A stretch of DNA of 64,000 nt from Exobasidium rhododendri (lineage: Eukaryota; Basidiomycota; Exobasidiomycetes; Exobasidiales; Exobasidiaceae). Below the pieces are notes generated by a model. It was not told where the DNA came from. It searched no databases and saw only the letters and a program-made list of their open reading frames with translations. The stretch covers positions 496,001 to 560,000 of the forward strand of contig CP110630.1 in the NCBI GenBank assembly GCA_026210745.1, in the 5' to 3' direction. This document shows, one piece after another, positions 1 through 9,056 of this stretch. Every line of letters starts with the position of its first letter. Position 1 is the stretch's first letter. The position numbers were made by a program, and so were the translations under genes.

Positions 1-1308
1 ATCCTCATCGTCCACACGAAGCATCCTGAGGCCCAGTCCGACGGGTACTTTTTGCTTCTGTAGCATATGATAGCACCCTGGCTTCTTCTTCATTCCGTTG
101 CTGAAGAGCATCATCCTTTGGATCACCGCCTTTCTCTGCACCGTACTGAGGCCCCTCTGCCAATTTGCACGACTTTCGTCATCTGGCGTGATAAGGTCGT
201 GAGTGTTTGCAATTGCCTTGCACCCCGCGAATGGCGACCTCAAGATGTCCCAGGCAACGCCTGGCGTGATCTTCCGGTCCAGGAACAGGTTCAATAGCTT
301 GTCGGTGCCCTGCTGCGTCGCCTCTGCCATCTTTTGTATGACGAGCCTCCTTTGTGCATTGGACAGACCGTTCATCCACGTTATGGGATAGCCCTTCTTA
401 TGCGCTGCTATTGGGTAGATTCCTTCGACGGCGGCTTCCACGCGCCTAATGTCGCCGCTAAGTAAGTCAAGCGCTGCTGCAACATCCATGCGCTGCATTA
501 TCTTCCTGCGCACGCTGTCGATTGGATACGGTCGCAACTGATGAACACGCTCTAGCACGACCGCTCTCTGGTCTTCGGTGAGTCTTCGGTATGCGAGCTC
601 GTCCACATTCTCGTAGTTGAAAGTTCGAGGGACGGCAAGAATGTACTCGTGGGGGACTGTCCAGTCTTGAGGAGGCGTCGCACTGAAGTGGTCGATGATG
701 ACGTTGGGTGTCGTGAATAGAGGAGCCGGGAATGGCTGAGTGTTCTCGGGAGGCTGAGAAATCGGAGCAGAATTGCTTGAGGACGGCTGCATGAGTCGCA
801 TGGCATCGCTGTAGCCCTGTCTCCACATGTCTAGTCCGTAGGTATGCATGAGGTTGTGGTAAGGGAAGCCTGCATTGTGCGACATGAAGCCGTCATGTAC
901 GGTCTGGCTGCCCCTGAGATCGTATGGAGATGCTCCCATCGCATTCTGATGGGGTGCAGACCCGGCCGAGGAGGCTGTAGAGGTCATTAAAGTCACAGTG
1001 TGTGACCTTTCGTCAGATTGGGTGGCTTCAGAGTCTGCTGTGTGAGGTAGTGCTTGAGATCCTATATGAAGCTGCAATTCGGGTGCGCTGCCAGAACCAA
1101 AAGGATGCTCACCGTGGACTGAGTGCTGCGTTGGGGAATGGAAATGATGACTTTCTAGAGACTCAGGAAGAGGAGGCAGGCCGGAAAAGTCGCCGGAGTA
1201 GCTGACTTCTCGATGGAACATAGGATGGGGGAGTGGCGTGGCATCAGCGACATCGTGAGAAATGACGCTGATCAGGAGAAGCGCGAACAAAAGCCCTTTC
1301 GAGGACAT
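1..1308 (-). CDS. P01: secreted family protein, class B, 3' end beyond window
   Basis: One uninterrupted minus-strand frame runs from an ATG at 1308 to base 1 (436 codons) with no stop, so the C-terminus lies outside the window. The signal peptide is residues 1-23 (hydrophobic LLFALLLISV, ending VADA), followed by the XP tract TP-LP-HP and Met. There is no VRT motif or TSR pair. A disordered His/Ser/Pro-rich stretch reaches about residue 220. Module 1 covers about 230-290 (DELAYRRLTEDQ, LLSGDIRRVEAAV), module 2 about 300-365 (WMNGLSNAQRRLVI), and module 3 starts about 375 (NWQRGLSTVQRKAV) and ends near VPVGLGLRMLR. An in-frame ATG at 1329 would add seven residues; 1308 gives the more usual signal peptide. 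Function unknown. Confidence 0.85.
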   Translation of the reverse strand, partial: MSSKGLLFALLLISVISHDVADATPLPHPMFHREVSYSGDFSGLPPLPESLESHHFHSPTQHSVHGEHPFGSGSAPELQLHIGSQALPHTADSEATQSDERSHTVTLMTSTASSAGSAPHQNAMGASPYDLRGSQTVHDGFMSHNAGFPYHNLMHTYGLDMWRQGYSDAMRLMQPSSSNSAPISQPPENTQPFPAPLFTTPNVIIDHFSATPPQDWTVPHEYILAVPRTFNYENVDELAYRRLTEDQRAVVLERVHQLRPYPIDSVRRKIMQRMDVAAALDLLSGDIRRVEAAVEGIYPIAAHKKGYPITWMNGLSNAQRRLVIQKMAEATQQGTDKLLNLFLDRKITPGVAWDILRSPFAGCKAIANTHDLITPDDESRANWQRGLSTVQRKAVIQRMMLFSNGMKKKPGCYHMLQKQKVPVGLGLRMLRVDDED

Positions 1309-1683
1309 CCTGAGACGATCAAGTGTCATTGTGTACGATGAGAGATGTCCAGGAAAGAGGTGATGGTGCTCCGGACAATGAAGCAAAAGATTGATGGACG
1401 GTGCAACGACTCGACACGCCGTGGAATCCAACCGAAGACAGGCGACTTTGCGCATGAAAGGGGAGACGCGCTCGGATACGTTGGCATAATGTCAAGATTG
1501 AGAGTGAAGGCGTAGCAGGAATTGTAATAGTCCCAATAGGGAGGTAGGTGATCACTACAACAAGCAGGACCGGGCTGAGGTCTGGCCATGGACACATCAT
1601 GAGAAGTTGTGCTTGCCATATCCTGACACCTCTTCGGTCGCCCGTCTTCTCCATCAATGTAGCTCCACAGTATCATTCTGAAT
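1309..1683. promoter_or_regulatory. P01 upstream / P02 downstream region
   Basis: This 375-bp gap separates the P01 start from the P02 stop on the same strand. It must hold the P01 promoter and the P02 3' end. I see no clear TATA box, and the ORFs in it do not resemble the family. Confidence 0.4.
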
Positions 1684-2976
1684 CTACACTGGCGACGGTC
1701 CTCGAAGCCGTCCCCTGAGCCATAATACCACATCTGAAAACTGTTCATCCCTCGCTCTGAGCATCTTCAGCCCGTACCCTTCCGGAACAAAAGCTTTGCC
1801 CAACAGATCATACCTATTCCTTCTCGTTTCTACTCCATACGCCTGCAGTCTCTGGTGCACTGCCGATCGCTGTATGTAGCTGACGCCCGCCTGCCATGGC
1901 TTGTGCTTGTCGCTCTCCTCCATCAGCAATCCGTACTTGTAGGCGATCGACATGCAGTCGTCCAGATCAGCGTCGCGTATCTCTCTCGCGACGGCAGGGG
2001 TGACGCTTTGTAACACAAACAGGTCTCTCAGCTCGTCTGTTCGCTGCTTTGTTCCCTCTGCGAATTTGTGGATGATCAGGCGTCTCTCTGCGTTGCTGAA
2101 GTCGGTCATCCACGGTACACTGCCGCCCTTTCTCCTGCGGGTGTCAGGGTAGAGTACTTCAACTGCTGCTTCTATCTTTCCTACATCATTGCTGAGAATG
2201 TCCCTCGCTTGTCTGTTTGTCACTTTGCGAATCACCTTCTGTCGGATGGTGTGCATGATAAACGGTCGAATCTGCTGAATCCGGTCCACAAGGACGGAAA
2301 CCTGATCGTCCGACAGACTGTCGTAGGCGATTTCGTCCGCGTCCTCGTATTGATCATGGGGATCTACAGCAAGTTGATACTCCCACGGCATGACAAACGG
2401 TGATGGTGCGGAGATAGATTCGTAAGGATGTGTGCTAGAGGACGAGGCCGGGGTGCTGACGTGCTGCTGATCAATGACATCGTGACGACTTGTAGACGGA
2501 TACGGGTGCAGCTCGTGACTAGCAAAGCTTCCATTCAGCGTGTCGAGGCTGTTAGAACTCAAATGATAAGAGGGCGCATGTGTGTTGTTGCAGAAAGCCA
2601 TACTATAGTTGTGGTCATCATAGTGACGCAGAGTATATGCATCACCCTCACGTCCTCGAAGCCGCTCTCCCTGCTCCCCAATCTGATCATTCTGCAACCG
2701 GTCAAGACTGCCTTCAGGATGTCTCTCCCATTGACGAAAATGGTGATGATCCTCGTCGTGAAGGAGCGGCGCGAGTCTGTAGAGCCATGCGTCTGGATCG
2801 TCTTGAAGGGACTGTGAGGAGTGCCGCGAGTGATCTTCTGTGAGGGTGGTTGAGTTCTGACGCTCATTATGAGGGATGTCACCAGACTCTCTGTACATCG
2901 GCTGCGGCGTTGGGGCAGGAAGCGGAGCGGAAGCAGTGATACCACACAGAACGAAGAAGACGATGCTCAAGAACAT
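1684..2976 (-). CDS. P02: secreted family protein, class B
   Basis: 430 residues. The start at 2976 is chosen because it opens directly into a signal peptide (MFLSIVFFVLCGITAS); the frame extends upstream without a stop but lacks a comparable start. The XP tract AP-LP-AP-TP-QP ends at Met (MYRE). No TSR pair is present, as in P01. The middle is rich in His, Asp and Ser with several N-glycosylation sequons (for example NNTH, NGSF). Module 1 begins near DADEIAYDSLSDDQ, module 2 at PWMTDFSNAERRLII and module 3 at KPWQAGVSYIQR, ending VPEGYGLKMLRARDEQF and a WLRGRLRG tail. It is closest to P03. Function unknown. Confidence 0.85.
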   Translation of the reverse strand: MFLSIVFFVLCGITASAPLPAPTPQPMYRESGDIPHNERQNSTTLTEDHSRHSSQSLQDDPDAWLYRLAPLLHDEDHHHFRQWERHPEGSLDRLQNDQIGEQGERLRGREGDAYTLRHYDDHNYSMAFCNNTHAPSYHLSSNSLDTLNGSFASHELHPYPSTSRHDVIDQQHVSTPASSSSTHPYESISAPSPFVMPWEYQLAVDPHDQYEDADEIAYDSLSDDQVSVLVDRIQQIRPFIMHTIRQKVIRKVTNRQARDILSNDVGKIEAAVEVLYPDTRRRKGGSVPWMTDFSNAERRLIIHKFAEGTKQRTDELRDLFVLQSVTPAVAREIRDADLDDCMSIAYKYGLLMEESDKHKPWQAGVSYIQRSAVHQRLQAYGVETRRNRYDLLGKAFVPEGYGLKMLRARDEQFSDVVLWLRGRLRGPSPV

Positions 2977-3171
2977 CACGAAGATAGAAGGTACGGAGAA
3001 GAGATGTGTGTCGATCGGTCTTCCCTCTCTTCTATGCAGGCTTGGATCAAGCATAAAGCGCTTCTTTGCATTCAAGCTTTAAGCAAGACGCCGCCCAGTC
3101 TTTGCGCCTCGCATGACTGTAAATCGAGCTGATTATGCGTGACTTGTTACTGATCATATAAGTACGGTCAC

Positions 3172-4800
3172 CTAGACTGAAGCGCAGTGACGGAGTCTTG
3201 TTCGGAACCAGTCCATGATGATCCTGAACTTTGCTTCATCAGCGCGCAGTACGACTCGTCCATACCCCATCGGAACATCTGGCCTTCCTAGTATCGCATA
3301 AGCTGCATCTCGATCTTTCACCCGGCTTGTATTGATCATTCTCTGCTGCACTGCCAGCCTCTGCACCTGACTCAGACCTCTCTGCCAACGTCCTTCCTTT
3401 GTGTTGACTGCGACGTGCAGATTGTACTCTTGCGCTATCGATTCGCAGTCCTGCAGCGTTGGAGCGCGGAGTATCTGATCTGCCACCTCGTGCGTCACAC
3501 GCTTTGCAAGGAACAACTCACGCAGCTTGTCCGGTTTCTGTCTTGTTGCCTCGGCGAGCTTCCTTATAATGTACCGCCTCTGCTCGTTGTTGAAGCCCCT
3601 CATCCACGGGTACACGCCGCCCTTCTTCTTGTACTTGTCCGTGAAAAGCTTCTCTGCAGCGGCGTCTAACGTGTGTTCGTCTTCAGAGAGGAGATTCCTG
3701 GCCGTGTCTATGTTCAGTTTGTAGCGACACTTTTGCTGGATATACTCCATCGTACAGGCGCGAATCTGGTGGATGCGATCGACGATGAAGATTTTTTGAT
3801 CGTCACTGAGGACTGGAAATGCGAGCGTCCCGGAGCCACTGCTGTCGACCACGCGAGAGACGGGCAAAGCAAATTCGTGCGGTGGTGTCCAGGGGAGGAT
3901 GTGTTCTTTTCTATTATATGAATTCTGAGGGGGGTGTGAAAGCGCCGCGACAGGCTGCTCGGCGTGTGGAGATCCGCGATCAACGTTGGAAGAGGAGTGC
4001 GTGTCATACAAGAGGCGGGAAAGAGCTGCCCAGTCTGGCTCATTCTCTGTACTGGAAGCAGGATAAGTCTGGTACACGTCGAGGTGATGGGAGGGCGAGC
4101 TGATGTACGCATCGAAGGGGTGTGGATAGTCTTCTACCCCCAACGAGTAGTCCTGGGGGTGGGTGGAAAAGTGCAGAGGTGGTTGAGTGTCACTGTAGCG
4201 GAGGGGATTACTTAACAGTGTGTTCCGAGTGTTGGTGTTAAATGTAGGGTCGAAGTGAGCACCGTAGCCCGAGTCAAATTGTGGCGATCCATAGTCGAGA
4301 GGTGTGCCATCATGTCGCATAAAGGAAGACGCCGCTAGCTGTGGATCGTGTATATTACAAGAGTGATGACGCAGCTTGAACGCAGGGTCATTATAGCTGC
4401 TCCCCTGGCTTGTGTTGTAGTTGCTACTTTCATGAACTTGACCCGTATTATTATACTGGCTGATACTTTGTTGTAGACTTTCTCCTTCCTGTGGTGAAAC
4501 TTGCATTCTAGCGCGAGAGCTCTCAGAATCACCGTGAGCAAATGTCCTGGAGTATCTGTCATGCCGGGATGTTTGTGCTCCAGTGATTGCCCTGGCAGAG
4601 CGACCTTTCGAGCGAAATTTCGTGCGAACCTTGCCGAGATGATCACTGAAGCGCCAATTGTCCTTCTCCATTCCAGCTGGTGCAGGAGCGGGTTCTGGTG
4701 ACGGCACTGCCAAACACGCGCCATAAAGGCAGACCAGAACAACGTAGATGACAGCGACATAGAGCAGAGTCATTGTCGAATAGGCGAATTGGGTGAGCAT
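3172..4800 (-). CDS. P03: secreted family protein, class B with TSR motif
   Basis: 542 residues. An in-frame ATG at 4773 gives a more compact signal peptide (hydrophobic YVAVIYVVLVCLYGACLA), so the true start may be there. The XP tract VP-SP-EP-AP-AP is followed by Ala-Gly before Met, the one case where the dipeptide register ends before Met. LGKVRTK and GAQTSR follow, so unlike P01 and P02 this member keeps the basic motifs. The disordered region is Ser/Tyr/Asn/His-rich. Module 1 is near LSDDQKIFIVDRIHQIR, module 2 at YPWMRGFNNEQRRYII and module 3 at GRWQRGLSQVQRLAV, ending VPMGYGRVVLRADEAKF and WFRTRLR. Confidence 0.87.
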   Translation of the reverse strand: MLTQFAYSTMTLLYVAVIYVVLVCLYGACLAVPSPEPAPAPAGMEKDNWRFSDHLGKVRTKFRSKGRSARAITGAQTSRHDRYSRTFAHGDSESSRARMQVSPQEGESLQQSISQYNNTGQVHESSNYNTSQGSSYNDPAFKLRHHSCNIHDPQLAASSFMRHDGTPLDYGSPQFDSGYGAHFDPTFNTNTRNTLLSNPLRYSDTQPPLHFSTHPQDYSLGVEDYPHPFDAYISSPSHHLDVYQTYPASSTENEPDWAALSRLLYDTHSSSNVDRGSPHAEQPVAALSHPPQNSYNRKEHILPWTPPHEFALPVSRVVDSSGSGTLAFPVLSDDQKIFIVDRIHQIRACTMEYIQQKCRYKLNIDTARNLLSEDEHTLDAAAEKLFTDKYKKKGGVYPWMRGFNNEQRRYIIRKLAEATRQKPDKLRELFLAKRVTHEVADQILRAPTLQDCESIAQEYNLHVAVNTKEGRWQRGLSQVQRLAVQQRMINTSRVKDRDAAYAILGRPDVPMGYGRVVLRADEAKFRIIMDWFRTRLRHCASV

Positions 4801-5182
4801 CAGTCTGCGAAGTCTTGAAGGAGTTTCCTGGCCCTCAGTCTATTTGTGTCAGTGTCACCCTTTGCCTGTCTGACTATCGGAATGCGGCATAGCCTGGCGG
4901 AGGATTATTCAGCCTTGACAGCAAGATGGACGCGATCGAGACAATCCCGCACAGCCATATGCTACTTCCTTTGAGCGTCATCATACCTTCTAGTGGCAAG
5001 ATGCTAATGCTGTGCTCGGTGTGCTCGGTCTGATTAACTATATACTGCGACGTACTTTTCTCACATAGTCGAATAGAAGGCGGAGAAGGAGTGGAAGTAA
5101 GAAGAATTTGACCACATATAAAGGCTGACTTTTGAGATGCAGTGATTCTCCTGTCTAACAAGTTGACTTCCCCATCCCAAGA
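4801..5182. promoter_or_regulatory. divergent promoter between P03 and P04
   Basis: This 382-bp interval lies between the divergent starts of P03 and P04 and must serve both. A clear TATAAA at 5117-5122 sits about 61 bp before the P04 ATG. I see no equally clear TATA for P03. Confidence 0.6.
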
Positions 5183-6844
5183 ATGAGAGACCCCTACTTA
5201 CCCCTCCTCCTCATCATATGCATTGTATGTTGTGCACCGTGTTTAGCAGCGCCCGTGCCTGCTCCTATGGACGGCGGCCACAACCACGACGACCTTCTGA
5301 GCCATCTCAATCTTGGAAACGTCCGCACCGGGAGAACCTCGTCCAACAGGTCAGGGCGATTGGACGACATTGCTCAAACGGCTCGCCTGAGTCTCAATAC
5401 TCACGCAACAGCGCACTATGGGTCTTATACATCTCGCCCCACGAATCCCTTTCTCGATGACGCGCCTCTGTACGGTGGCAGTATTGGGGATCTTTCTGCG
5501 CTGCAGGGAGGAGCTTCTCACTATAATTATGATCATGAACTCCATAATGAGCACTACTATGGCGTCGGTCTTTCTGGCCAGAATCTGCCTCCTTTACCCC
5601 CGCAAGCAGACTTCATATATCTCGACAAGGACGTTCTGGGTGGTGACTACTCTCAGCCGATGCATCTTGGTCAAGATCAGGCCTCGTACCCGTTCAACGA
5701 TGCTTCCTCCTTCTCCTTTGGGCAACGTCAGCAACACGCCGGCCTTCAGCAGTCACAGCCTCATCAGCAGCCTCAATTTCACCAATCTGACACTTTTGCG
5801 CACCTCGTTACACAAGAAACGGACCGCGCAGGTCCTTCCTCTTCCTCCTCGCACACTCTAAGCCCGTTCGACGTATTCAAGCAGCAGTACGGTCAAACAC
5901 CTTCCTCCCACGCTTCATCATCGAAGCGTTACATTTTCCCAAGCCTCTCTTTCGACGTAGGGAATGGTGAAACGCAGTACTACGAGAGGGAGAAGGTGGC
6001 CCTCCTATTTCTTCAGACGCACTTTTATGAGTACGCAAATCTCACGCCTCTCCCGTACGTATGGCACGATCCATCGGAAAAGTGTTGGCGCTTGCTGCAG
6101 CCCGAGCAACAAAACAGCATTGCCAAGCTGATCAACAAGAAGCTCTTCTACCAGACGCAAAGTATCCGTGACAAGATGGCGAGAGAGCTCACGGTCATGC
6201 TTGCGCTTGCACTGTTGAGCCACGATCCAATCTACATCCAGAGCGCCATCGACGTGCTCTATCGGTCAAATCACCTCCGTCAGAGTGAAGAGTGGATGAA
6301 CAAACTAAACCATGAAGAGGCGGAGAAGCTGGTGGAGCAGCTCGTTGATGCATCGGGTCAGAACGAGGAGTTTATACGAAATTACTTGAGCTTGAAAAGG
6401 GTCACAGCAGATACGGCCTACTCTCTTTATCACGCCACCGACGCAGAGAGAAACGAGTACGTGTGCGACGTCAAGATCTCCAAGACGATCCTCAAGCAGA
6501 TTCGCGACAAGGAAAAGGCCGAGAAGAGAAGCAATCCAAGTCAAGGCCCAAGGAGGATTCACAAGGACAATGACAAGTACGCTCCTTGGAAGCTCGATAC
6601 GACAAAGGAAGAAAGGAGCGCCATCGTACAGATAGTAAAGAGACTCTTCAAGATTCGTACAGAGAGCTGGGCTCTTCGAATCTTGCAGCGAGAGAATAAA
6701 GGCCCAAATCATGGTCTGGGACTTCGCATTCTAGAGGAGAGCCGTGCAGGTCGCAGCGATCAAGCCATCCTAGACATGATCGTAGCAGCGACAGGGGTAC
6801 GCCCTACAAGAACGCAGGACAGCAGACACGACTGTTTATGGTGA
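5183..6844 (+). CDS. P04: secreted family protein, class A
   Basis: 553 residues. Signal peptide 1-22, XP tract AP-VP-AP at 23-28, then MDGG. LGNVRT and IAQTARL...YGSYTSRP follow within the first 100 residues. The middle is Gln/Ser/His/Tyr-rich. Module 1 (about 293-362) keeps the CW (EKCWRLL) but has lost the DLGF opening, and LLSHD replaces LLSGD. Module 2 is about 369-430 (EWMNKLNHEEAEKLVEQL). After a basic linker, module 3 is about 467-545 (APWKLDTTKEERSAIV...GLGLRILEE). It is the first gene of the plus-strand run. Confidence 0.88.
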   Translation: MRDPYLPLLLIICIVCCAPCLAAPVPAPMDGGHNHDDLLSHLNLGNVRTGRTSSNRSGRLDDIAQTARLSLNTHATAHYGSYTSRPTNPFLDDAPLYGGSIGDLSALQGGASHYNYDHELHNEHYYGVGLSGQNLPPLPPQADFIYLDKDVLGGDYSQPMHLGQDQASYPFNDASSFSFGQRQQHAGLQQSQPHQQPQFHQSDTFAHLVTQETDRAGPSSSSSHTLSPFDVFKQQYGQTPSSHASSSKRYIFPSLSFDVGNGETQYYEREKVALLFLQTHFYEYANLTPLPYVWHDPSEKCWRLLQPEQQNSIAKLINKKLFYQTQSIRDKMARELTVMLALALLSHDPIYIQSAIDVLYRSNHLRQSEEWMNKLNHEEAEKLVEQLVDASGQNEEFIRNYLSLKRVTADTAYSLYHATDAERNEYVCDVKISKTILKQIRDKEKAEKRSNPSQGPRRIHKDNDKYAPWKLDTTKEERSAIVQIVKRLFKIRTESWALRILQRENKGPNHGLGLRILEESRAGRSDQAILDMIVAATGVRPTRTQDSRHDCLW

Positions 6845-7128
6845 GTACCTGATGTGAGTGTGTTGAATGTGACTATAGAGTTGGTGTATGTACCTTCCTG
6901 CGGGATGGACTTCGATGAGTAGTATCCCTATCTAGGGCTCGTACCTTTATCCTGCATCTTCGAAGTCGGCGCACCCACGACTCATCCGATCACATTTATG
7001 CAAGGTCTTTTCCCGATTTGCCACCGTACATCGTTGCACGAGTCGACCGGACCACATCGGAAGAGGTAAAGAAGATAGTGGCCCCACGGTAATTCTCTCT
7101 CTCTCCACCGTCGACATTACACTCCTTG

Positions 7129-8747
7129 ATGATGCTCTGTCCATCTTGGAAACTCTCTGCGATTGCATGCCTCTACCTAAGTGCTCTGATCATGGCTATG
7201 GATGCGGATAACAGGCGACCTTCTGACCACGCAAGCGGTCCCAATCTCCGTGTTCGTACAGGGGGCAAGAGCAAATCTAAGATCGGATCGAGTCGCTTCG
7301 ACGATCAAGCCCAGACTTCCCGTCTCGATTCCAGCTTTCATCCGGCTCAGATGCACGGCTCCCTCACGTCTCGTGCTTCTCTACAAGGCCTCTCCGACAT
7401 ATTTGGCGTTCATGACAATCGAATGCGACACGGACAGGATACGTCATTTCAGCACGGGAGTCTCTTCCCAGTGTATGAAGCGGGTCCTGCACAGAGCAGG
7501 TTTACTAACGACGGCACCTCACATGGCGGGTCCCGATACGGCTCCATCCAGGAGGTGAGTGATAATCATGTGCCGTTGATAGGCCATTTTCTTACTGTTC
7601 CTGTGTACGGTGACAGACGACGCCGGACTCGGGCTACAGCTCCTTTGGCGTGCCTCAGGACCTCGATCCGACGCAAGACTTCTCACCCTTTCTCGGCGGC
7701 ACTTACCAGCACGTTCAGCAATATCAGCTGCCTCACGCTTTTATGCCACCAGCCGATCAGTCGTCGATGATCCCCTTGTCCCAGCACTACCATGACTACC
7801 CATCCTATGACCGCGTCCAGGGCGATGGCGGAACGTCTTCTTCTCACGTTGAATTCCCCTCTCATGTGTCTGTGCGTGTGCCTAACCCATCGATGATGTA
7901 CGGCTCTCAACAGCACCTCTACGCGCACGAGACGCCCGCATATCAAGAAGTGGACCACCACCTCACTCGAGCGCACGAATTGCCACATCACCACCTCGAA
8001 CAGGCTGCGTTCACTGTGAATCTTGGGTATGAGTGGGCTGATGAGCGAGAAATCTGCTACGACCGGCTTGACGACGACCTACAGACGCGCATCATCGACG
8101 TCGTCAGCAGAGAAACGTGCAGTCGAAGAGATCGCATTATCGACAAGCTTCGAAAGAATCTTACCGTCACCCACGCGATGGCCATACTGACATTGGAGCC
8201 CACACAGACTGCAAACGCTCTCCAGGCACTCTATGGGCCGGAGTACAAGACGTACTGCGGCGAGTGGAAGAAACTCCTCGACGAAGAACAGTCGGAGGCG
8301 CTGGTGAGGATGCTGGCCGAAATGTCCAACAGAGACACCACTGCTGTGCGCTTCCACCTCCGCAACAACGAGACGCAGCCCGAGACGGCCGTTCAGCTGT
8401 ATACAGGTACAGATGTTTTTCGCAGGGAGTGGGCCGTGTTGGATAAGTTGGCCAGGCCGGAAGTCACCCGTCGACGGCCAAGGCAGAAAGCGCACGTCAT
8501 CAAGCCCTCGAATCCCATATACAAGCCGTGGATGGAGGGAACGACAGAAGAACAAAGACTCGACATCATCGCGACGGTCAGAATGTCGTGCGACTGTCAG
8601 GAGCACATAGCAGACATGATTCTGAATCACGACAGCGTTAGAGGGGTCAAGTGCTTCGGCTTGAACATCCTCAAGTTCTTCAACGATTACGGAGCAGACG
8701 TTACGCGCGAGTACATTTACAAGAAGATAGGTTTCGGTGCGCAGTAG
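7129..8747 (+). CDS. P05: secreted family protein, class A, one intron
   Basis: Spliced from exons 7129-7554 and 7617-8747; 518 residues. The intron 7555-7616 starts GTGAGT, ends AG and is phase 0; splicing joins the TSR segment to TTPDSGYSSFGVP, restoring the FGxP motif. The signal peptide (1-23, ending IMA) leads directly into MDADN, so the XP tract has zero dipeptides but the Met is at the expected place. LRVRTGG, QAQTSRL and GSLTSRA are present. Modules are about 277-345 (NLGYEWADEREICYDRL), 357-420 (EWKKLLDEEQSEALV) and 444-515 (KPWMEGTTEEQR). The codon before the start is TTG, so the first ATG is at 7129. Confidence 0.85.
7555..7616 (+). other. intron of P05 (62 bp)
   Basis: GTGAGT donor and ACAG acceptor. 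Without removal the frame continues past the donor but never reaches the C-terminal modules. With removal the frame is continuous and gives the full family layout. Confidence 0.85.
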
Positions 8748-9056
8748 TGCAGAGTCATTAAAAATATCTTTCTATGACTGTTCACGAACAGCCGAAGAGA
8801 CGTGGAATCATTCTACTGTCACAATCACATCAGAACAGATCTTATAGTGACTGGTATGATAAGAACTGCAGGGCTGTGCGAATACAATACTTATGCTCCT
8901 GTGCATTGAAGTTGCCGACTGACTGCATGAGACCTACTTTTGTTGGAAGCAAGGAAGAGGTAAGTGTGTCTTTGCTGCCCCATGCGAGTACTTAGACGTA
9001 AGGGGTGAACATAAGTCGCATGATTCCTCTTCGAACAGGAAGCCTCCTCTACGAAA
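8748..9056 (+). promoter_or_regulatory. P05 3' end / P06 leader with possible leader intron
   Basis: This 309-bp gap has no clear TATA. A GTAAGT donor at 8960 and an ACAG acceptor ending at 9038 outline a possible 79-bp leader intron. Splicing would put an upstream ATG (8928) in frame with P06, adding 17 residues ahead of the signal peptide. Confidence 0.35.
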
